Positions 60,056 to 64,000 of a stretch of DNA of 64,000 nucleotides are shown here, one piece after another. Origin of the DNA: Benincasa hispida (lineage: Eukaryota; Streptophyta; Magnoliopsida; Cucurbitales; Cucurbitaceae); contig NC_052354.1 of the NCBI RefSeq assembly GCF_009727055.1, forward strand, positions 55,681,373 through 55,745,372. Direction: 5' to 3'. The position numbers and the translations under genes were made by a program. The notes beneath the pieces were generated by a model. It saw nothing but the letters and a program-made list of their open reading frames with translations. It did not search any database and was not told where the DNA came from. Every line of letters begins with the position of its first letter. Position 1 is the first letter of the stretch.

Positions 60056-60660
60056 ATCGAAATGTTCAGGATGTATACGACGATGGGTCAAGGCTAATGA
60101 TATATCCTGTGCTTATATCCTTGCCAGCTTATCTGATGTGTTGACTAAAAAAGCATGAGGATATGTGTACAACCAAAGAGATTATGGAATCTCTGCGAGG
60201 GATACCATTAACTACGTTTACAACAGTCGCATCAAAGTGGAGACCAATGTTTGTGAACATGTCCAGGACATAATAGTCCACTTTCATATGGCAAAAGTAA
60301 ACGGTGTTGTCATGAACGAGAGAAGTCAAGTTGGTTTTATTCTAGAATCTCTTCCGAAGAGTTTTCTGCAATTTTGAATGCATTTATGAACAAAATTTGA
60401 CTACTCTACTGAATGAGCTATAGGCTTACCAAACAATGTTCAGAATAAAGGGTCTGGTGCCAGAAGCAAATGTTACTACTGCCAAAAAGAGAGGAATGTC
60501 CTCCAAGCATGATGTTGCCTCTTCTTCGAAGAATAAGAGTATTCTTCTGAAGAAAGGCAAAGGGAAAAGGAAGAAGAAGCCTACTGGATTGAAAGGCAAG
60601 GTTAGCTGCAGAGGGAAATGTTTCCATTGCAACGATGAAGGGCACTGAAGGAGACACTGC
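60056..60660 (+). pseudogene. Copia-type gag of the B element, decayed
   Basis: Matches the gag at 39619-40458 in order. Around 60150 KKHEDMCT is followed by TTKEIMESLRG. The frame 60165-60377 contains EHVQDIIVHFHMAKVNGVV and SQVGFILESLPKSFLQF. A Lys-rich linker follows (frame 60436-60648), then a CCHC knuckle at 60619-60660 (CFHCNDEGH.RRHC) whose usual Trp codon is TGA. Frameshifts near 60150-60230 and 60375 and missing N-terminal text make it non-functional. No protease, integrase or RT follows. Confidence 0.8.
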
Positions 60661-61337
60661 CTTCAATATCTTGTTGAGAAAAGAGTAGAGATAAGGTAAC
60701 CGGGCTAACTTGTCCCTGTGACCATTTGCTCAGCTCATCCAGTGGGAGAAGTTGCTACTTGTTTTTAATTGTTAAAACTTGTATAGAACAAATTGTATAT
60801 ATTTTTGTGATAAATGAAATGTTCATTTTCAAAAATTATGTTTGCTCAAGCAACCTCTGTTGTGATTCAAATTTTTAAATCCCATTTGTAGATATTCAGA
60901 TATCAAAATGATTAGTTCAAAGTATAGAAAGTTTAAAGATTTCTAGACCTGATTGTTCACAAAGAGTTGTTGAGACAGGTCAGATGTATCTTGCACAAGG
61001 AGTTGAGAGTACCTCAATGTAGTGAGAGGACAGTGTGCTTCCTGGCCATTATTGAGATTAAGATGCAATCCCCTTATAGATTTATTAAAAGCCTATTGTA
61101 TACCTAAAAATGTTTACAATAATTCTCTCAGCTAAAGTGTTTGAGAATTACCTAGTAGGTCTAGGAATACCAGAGAACCTAGGGCAAGTGGGAGAAATAT
61201 TGGGTATAGAGATACCGAATGGTAAAAGATGGGTATGAGATGCCCTAGTTTATTGTATTTCTCTATAAAACTCAGAAACTTAGTCTTATATATCAGATGT
61301 ATAAGTTACCACTAGAGTTCTAGTCCAAGTGAAAGTT
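60661..61337 (+). mobile_element. Pol-less 3' region and polypurine tract of the B element
   Basis: Instead of about 4 kb of pol, only some 680 bases separate gag from the 3' LTR. A short phrase near 61005-61035 (TCAATGTAGTGAGAGGACAG) resembles the pol linker before RT. From 61150 the 3' untranslated part matches 9105-9303 and ends TCCAAGTGAAAGTT, a slightly decayed polypurine tract. No open frame of note. Confidence 0.7.
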
Positions 61338-61914
61338 TATTGGGTTTTATGTCCTAAAACTCGTGGTATGTAAACAATGAAGCTTATTCTGAAAATTCAA
61401 TAAAGGTGTTATTGAATAGATCTATTGCTTGAATAGAAATCCAATAAACCTAAAAGTTCTTTGACTATTGGATGAGTACTTGAACTTTATGTGGACACAT
61501 AAAGGTGGATCAGGTTCAAGTAAATAGTCAAAATGATCTATAGTACATGGATAATATTGGGTACCTTATTCTAGTAACACTATTCGATACGGCCTGCTCT
61601 GTAGTTGTTACAAGGAGTTGTAAAGTGCTACAAACGAAGTGATCCTAATTTGTTCATATTGGACATGAGAAGTGGGGTTGTCCTTGTGCAAAAGAGTTTG
61701 TACAAGATCGGACCACGAAATGAGTCACTCTTACTTTATAACGTTGTTTACTATTTAAGACTGACTATTTCAAAGCGATGACTTAGGTAACTTGACTTTA
61801 ATCCTAAGCTAACTATGAACTCCTGTTTATTCAGGATTGCCCTTTGATTTGCATAGGTGGGAGTTAGCTCAACAGCACCGACTTAATATGACTGCCATTT
61901 CAGGGGTAAGGCCA
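61338..61914 (+). mobile_element. 3' LTR of the B element, first third only
   Basis: Starts TATTGGGTTTTATGTCC (TG mutated to TA), matches 55591-56170 closely, and stops at TTTCAGGGGTAAGGCC, where minus-strand copia RT text begins. The 3' LTR is truncated, so no target duplication can be read. Confidence 0.85.
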
Positions 61915-64000
61915 GCTTAGTCTAACTTTAAAGGTCTGTACGTTTCCATCTATACCTCTTTTTCTCTTATAGATCCATTTACAACTTATCGGTTTTACTC
62001 TAGCAGGTTGATCTAAAAGCTCCTAGATAAAATTGAAGTACATAGACTCCATTTCTTGATTCATGGCTTTAATCCATTCATCCTTGTCAACATCTTTTAT
62101 TACTTGTTTATAAGACAATGGATCCTTAACACCATTATCGGCTATGATGTATTGGGCTTCTATTAAACTCATGTAGCGTACAAGTGGATTCATAACCCTT
62201 CCACTATGTCGAGGCAATCTCAACTTTTAAGATCAGATGTGAATGACTAGATGAACCATATCAACAATTCTTTTTTATGTATCAACCCCTTCAACAATCC
62301 TTGTTGAAGTCTCAGTAGATTCATTAAAAATTTCACTTAAAACAAATTTTCTTCATGGTTTATGATCCCTCATGTGGTTTTCTTCTAAGAAAGTAGCATT
62401 TGACAATACAAACACTTTATTCTCACTTGGATCAAAGAAGTACTCACCTCTTGTTTCCTTGAGGTAGCCTACAAATAAGTATACTTTTAAACAAAGTTTC
62501 AACTTTTTAGGATTTGTTATTAGCACATGGGCTGGACATCCCCAAATTCTGAAGTGGCATAAACTACACTTACGACCTCTCTAAAACTCGAAAGGTGTTT
62601 GAGAAACACTCTTTGAAGGATGTTGTTCAACATATAAACAACAGTCTCTACTGCATAGCTCATTGTAGATCGAACCATGTCCAACAGGGTTCTATTTCTC
62701 CTTTTTGATACACCATTCTGTTGAGGTGTACCAGGGGCTGAGAGTTGAGACGTAATTCCATGTTCTATCATATAGTTCTAGAATCTAAGTTCATATACTT
62801 TCCACCACAATCAGATCGTAGTGTTTTTATCTTTTTACATAACAAGTTTTCAACCTCAATCTTGCACTCTTTGAACTTTTCAAATGTTTTACACTTGTGT
62901 TGCATTAGGTATAAATACCCACATCTAGAATAATCATCTATGAAAGAGATGAAATATTCATACCCTCCTCGTGCTCTTACATTCATCAGACTGTAGAGAT
63001 CTGAATATATAAGCTCTAAGATCTCTTTAGCTCTATAATCTTTTCTAGCAAAAGGTCATTTGTTTAATCTTGCACATTTTCTTTAGGAGAAATTCTCGGT
63101 CTTTTAACAGTTTTTGTCGTATTGAACATTTCAATATTTAACACGGCTTTTGTAACTAACGGCCTTAGTACATACAAGTTACTTTCCATTGAACCAAAGC
63201 CTAGCTCCATTCAGTTCTTTAAAAAAACATTTTATTTTCTGAGAATGATAAGAAATTTTGTTCAATCAGACGAGAAACGGAAATTAAGTTCCTCTTGATA
63301 TTAGGAATAGAGATGTACAATTTCCCCATGGGGGCAGGGTTTCCCCGATTAAGCAGGGAATGGGGGAAGAAATGGAGAAAAAAAATCTCCGTGAGCTAAA
63401 CGGGGGCGAGGATGGGGAATGCATTCCTCGTCCCCGACCCTGCCTCATTTCCCATCCCCGCCTCGATTAGCTTTTACATATTTATTTAGTATAGTTATCT
63501 AATGTTATGTTATTATTATTATTATATAAATATTATATTTAAATTTCAAATTTGATTATTTATTGGGAAAGATAATGAATATGTTTAAATTTAGATTATA
63601 TAGTGAATAATTTGATTTATATTTGTCTCTTTCTTCTAAAAAAAATAAATTAGCTTTTTAGGCCAAAATTTGAGCAATTTATCTTTAAATTCAAATTTTC
63701 ATATAAAACTAACTATAATAAAAAATTTAGTGATAAAGTTAATTATTTAATTAAAATTTGCTCAGATTAGTGATTTAAATTAATTGGCATTTTACAAAAA
63801 AACAATAACGGGGAAAAATTTCTCTGTGGGAACTCGATCCCCGGTCTCGCCCTCGCCCCGCCCCATGGACATCTCTTATTAGGAACTACATATACGTCAT
63901 CCAATAACATATATCGTTTCTTGTCCAAAAATAACTTAAGCCTGCTTACGACAACAGCTGAAACAACCTCACCAGTACCAACTCTAAGAGTCATCTCTCC
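61915..64000 (-). pseudogene. Copia pol (integrase to RT start), minus strand, with MITE insertion
   Basis: On minus from the window end: MTLRVGTGEVVSAV (protease end) at 63994, DDVYVVPN up to the MITE at 63877, then IKRNLISVSRLIEQ after it (63299). Integrase: first Asp kept in YSDLYS near 62995, MNVRARGGYEYFISF at 62986, second Asp in LRSDCGG near 62810, and PQQNGVSKRRNR near 62700, where the catalytic Glu is Lys. The RT lead-in PRHSGRVMNP..DPLSYKQVIKDVDKDEW is at 62223-62080, then CKWIYKRKRG, ending with VQTFKVRL at 61915. Frames are broken at several places. It continues beyond the window. Confidence 0.88.
63308..63877. mobile_element. hAT-type MITE, 570 bp, TSD ATTAGGAA
   Basis: Flanked by the 8-bp duplication ATTAGGAA (63300-63307 and 63878-63885). 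Ends are TAGAGATGTAC and the inverse of GGACATCTCTT (AAGAGATGTCC), nine of eleven matching. The sub-terminal regions are GC-rich and partly palindromic (runs of CCCCG/GGGGC, GGGGATGGGGAATGC and its inverse); the centre is AT-rich. It has no transposase frame, so it is non-autonomous. An 8-bp TSD with a TAGAGATGT-like end is the hAT pattern. Removing it with one TSD restores the copia frame. Confidence 0.9.

Noticed and set aside
63308..63877. GC-rich block as a possible CpG island or gene start
   Set aside because: The 8-bp duplication and inverted ends show it is a transposable element; no frame or promoter motif is present.
1..64000. tRNA, rRNA, CRISPR or organelle-derived genes
   Set aside because: No cloverleaf with A and B boxes, no rRNA blocks and no spaced repeats were seen; the tRNA-like matches are retroelement primer sites.

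Overview
This is plant nuclear DNA, AT-rich and dominated by retrotransposons. The copia-type gag and pol remnants resemble polyproteins that are abundant in cucurbits (Cucumis and relatives). That placement is from memory and is an inference; no species can be fixed from the sequence. Only one intact host gene is convincing: a two-exon heat stress transcription factor of class C (HsfC1-like) on the minus strand at 15060-16259, with a TATA box, a G-box/ABRE and an HSE-like site upstream. A short coding-looking stretch at 11185-11399, cut by an LTR, may be a host gene remnant.

Almost everything else belongs to a few element families. LTR family A (about 1.95 kb, TGTTGGGRTTGATGYCCTAAA..., ending CCTTCA) occurs nine times: 1-1447, 1526-3481, 3871-4283, 21114-23085, 28494-29817 and 43207-44623 on plus, and 45221-47203, 49725-50695 and 52746-54890 on minus. 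Two of these are perfect solo LTRs with 5-bp target duplications. LTR family B (about 1.85 kb, TGTTGGATTTTATGTCC..., ending CCAACA) occurs at 9304, 20342-24235 (minus), 51090-52126 (minus, diverged), 55591 and 61338. Both families prime with an initiator tRNA-Met type site and share leaders rich in the palindrome ACGATCGT.

Layout: 1-6250 holds LTR-A copies, a leader and another LTR-like block. 6260-8950 is empty AT-rich DNA. 8960-11184 is the 3' end of a B element. 11185-18430 is the gene-bearing island. 18863-24235 holds a copia 3' end and nested LTRs. 24236-27100 is intergenic DNA with a MITE-like and a dispersed repeat. 27290-28493 is a copia pol remnant. 30660-49158 is one degraded minus-strand Ty3/gypsy (Athila/Tat-like) element carrying three later insertions: a complete non-autonomous LTR element (31572-36598, TSD ATACT), a degenerate copia element (about 39010-44623) and a solo LTR-A (45221-47203, TSD CTGTG). 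49159-55590 is a patchwork of LTR and pol fragments. 55591-61914 is a gag-only, pol-less B element (TR-GAG type). 61915-64000 is a minus-strand copia pol interrupted by a 570-bp hAT-type MITE with an 8-bp target duplication.

Two sites (43986-44023 and 56476-56510) carry back-to-back Tn5 mosaic ends, the Nextera mate-pair junction adapter, inside LTR copies. They are almost certainly assembly artefacts and mark places where the sequence should not be trusted as contiguous. No operon, CRISPR, rRNA or tRNA gene was seen. I did not find a clear new biological system. The nearest candidates are the gag-only element, its palindrome-rich tandem-repeat leader, and the 5-kb non-autonomous element.
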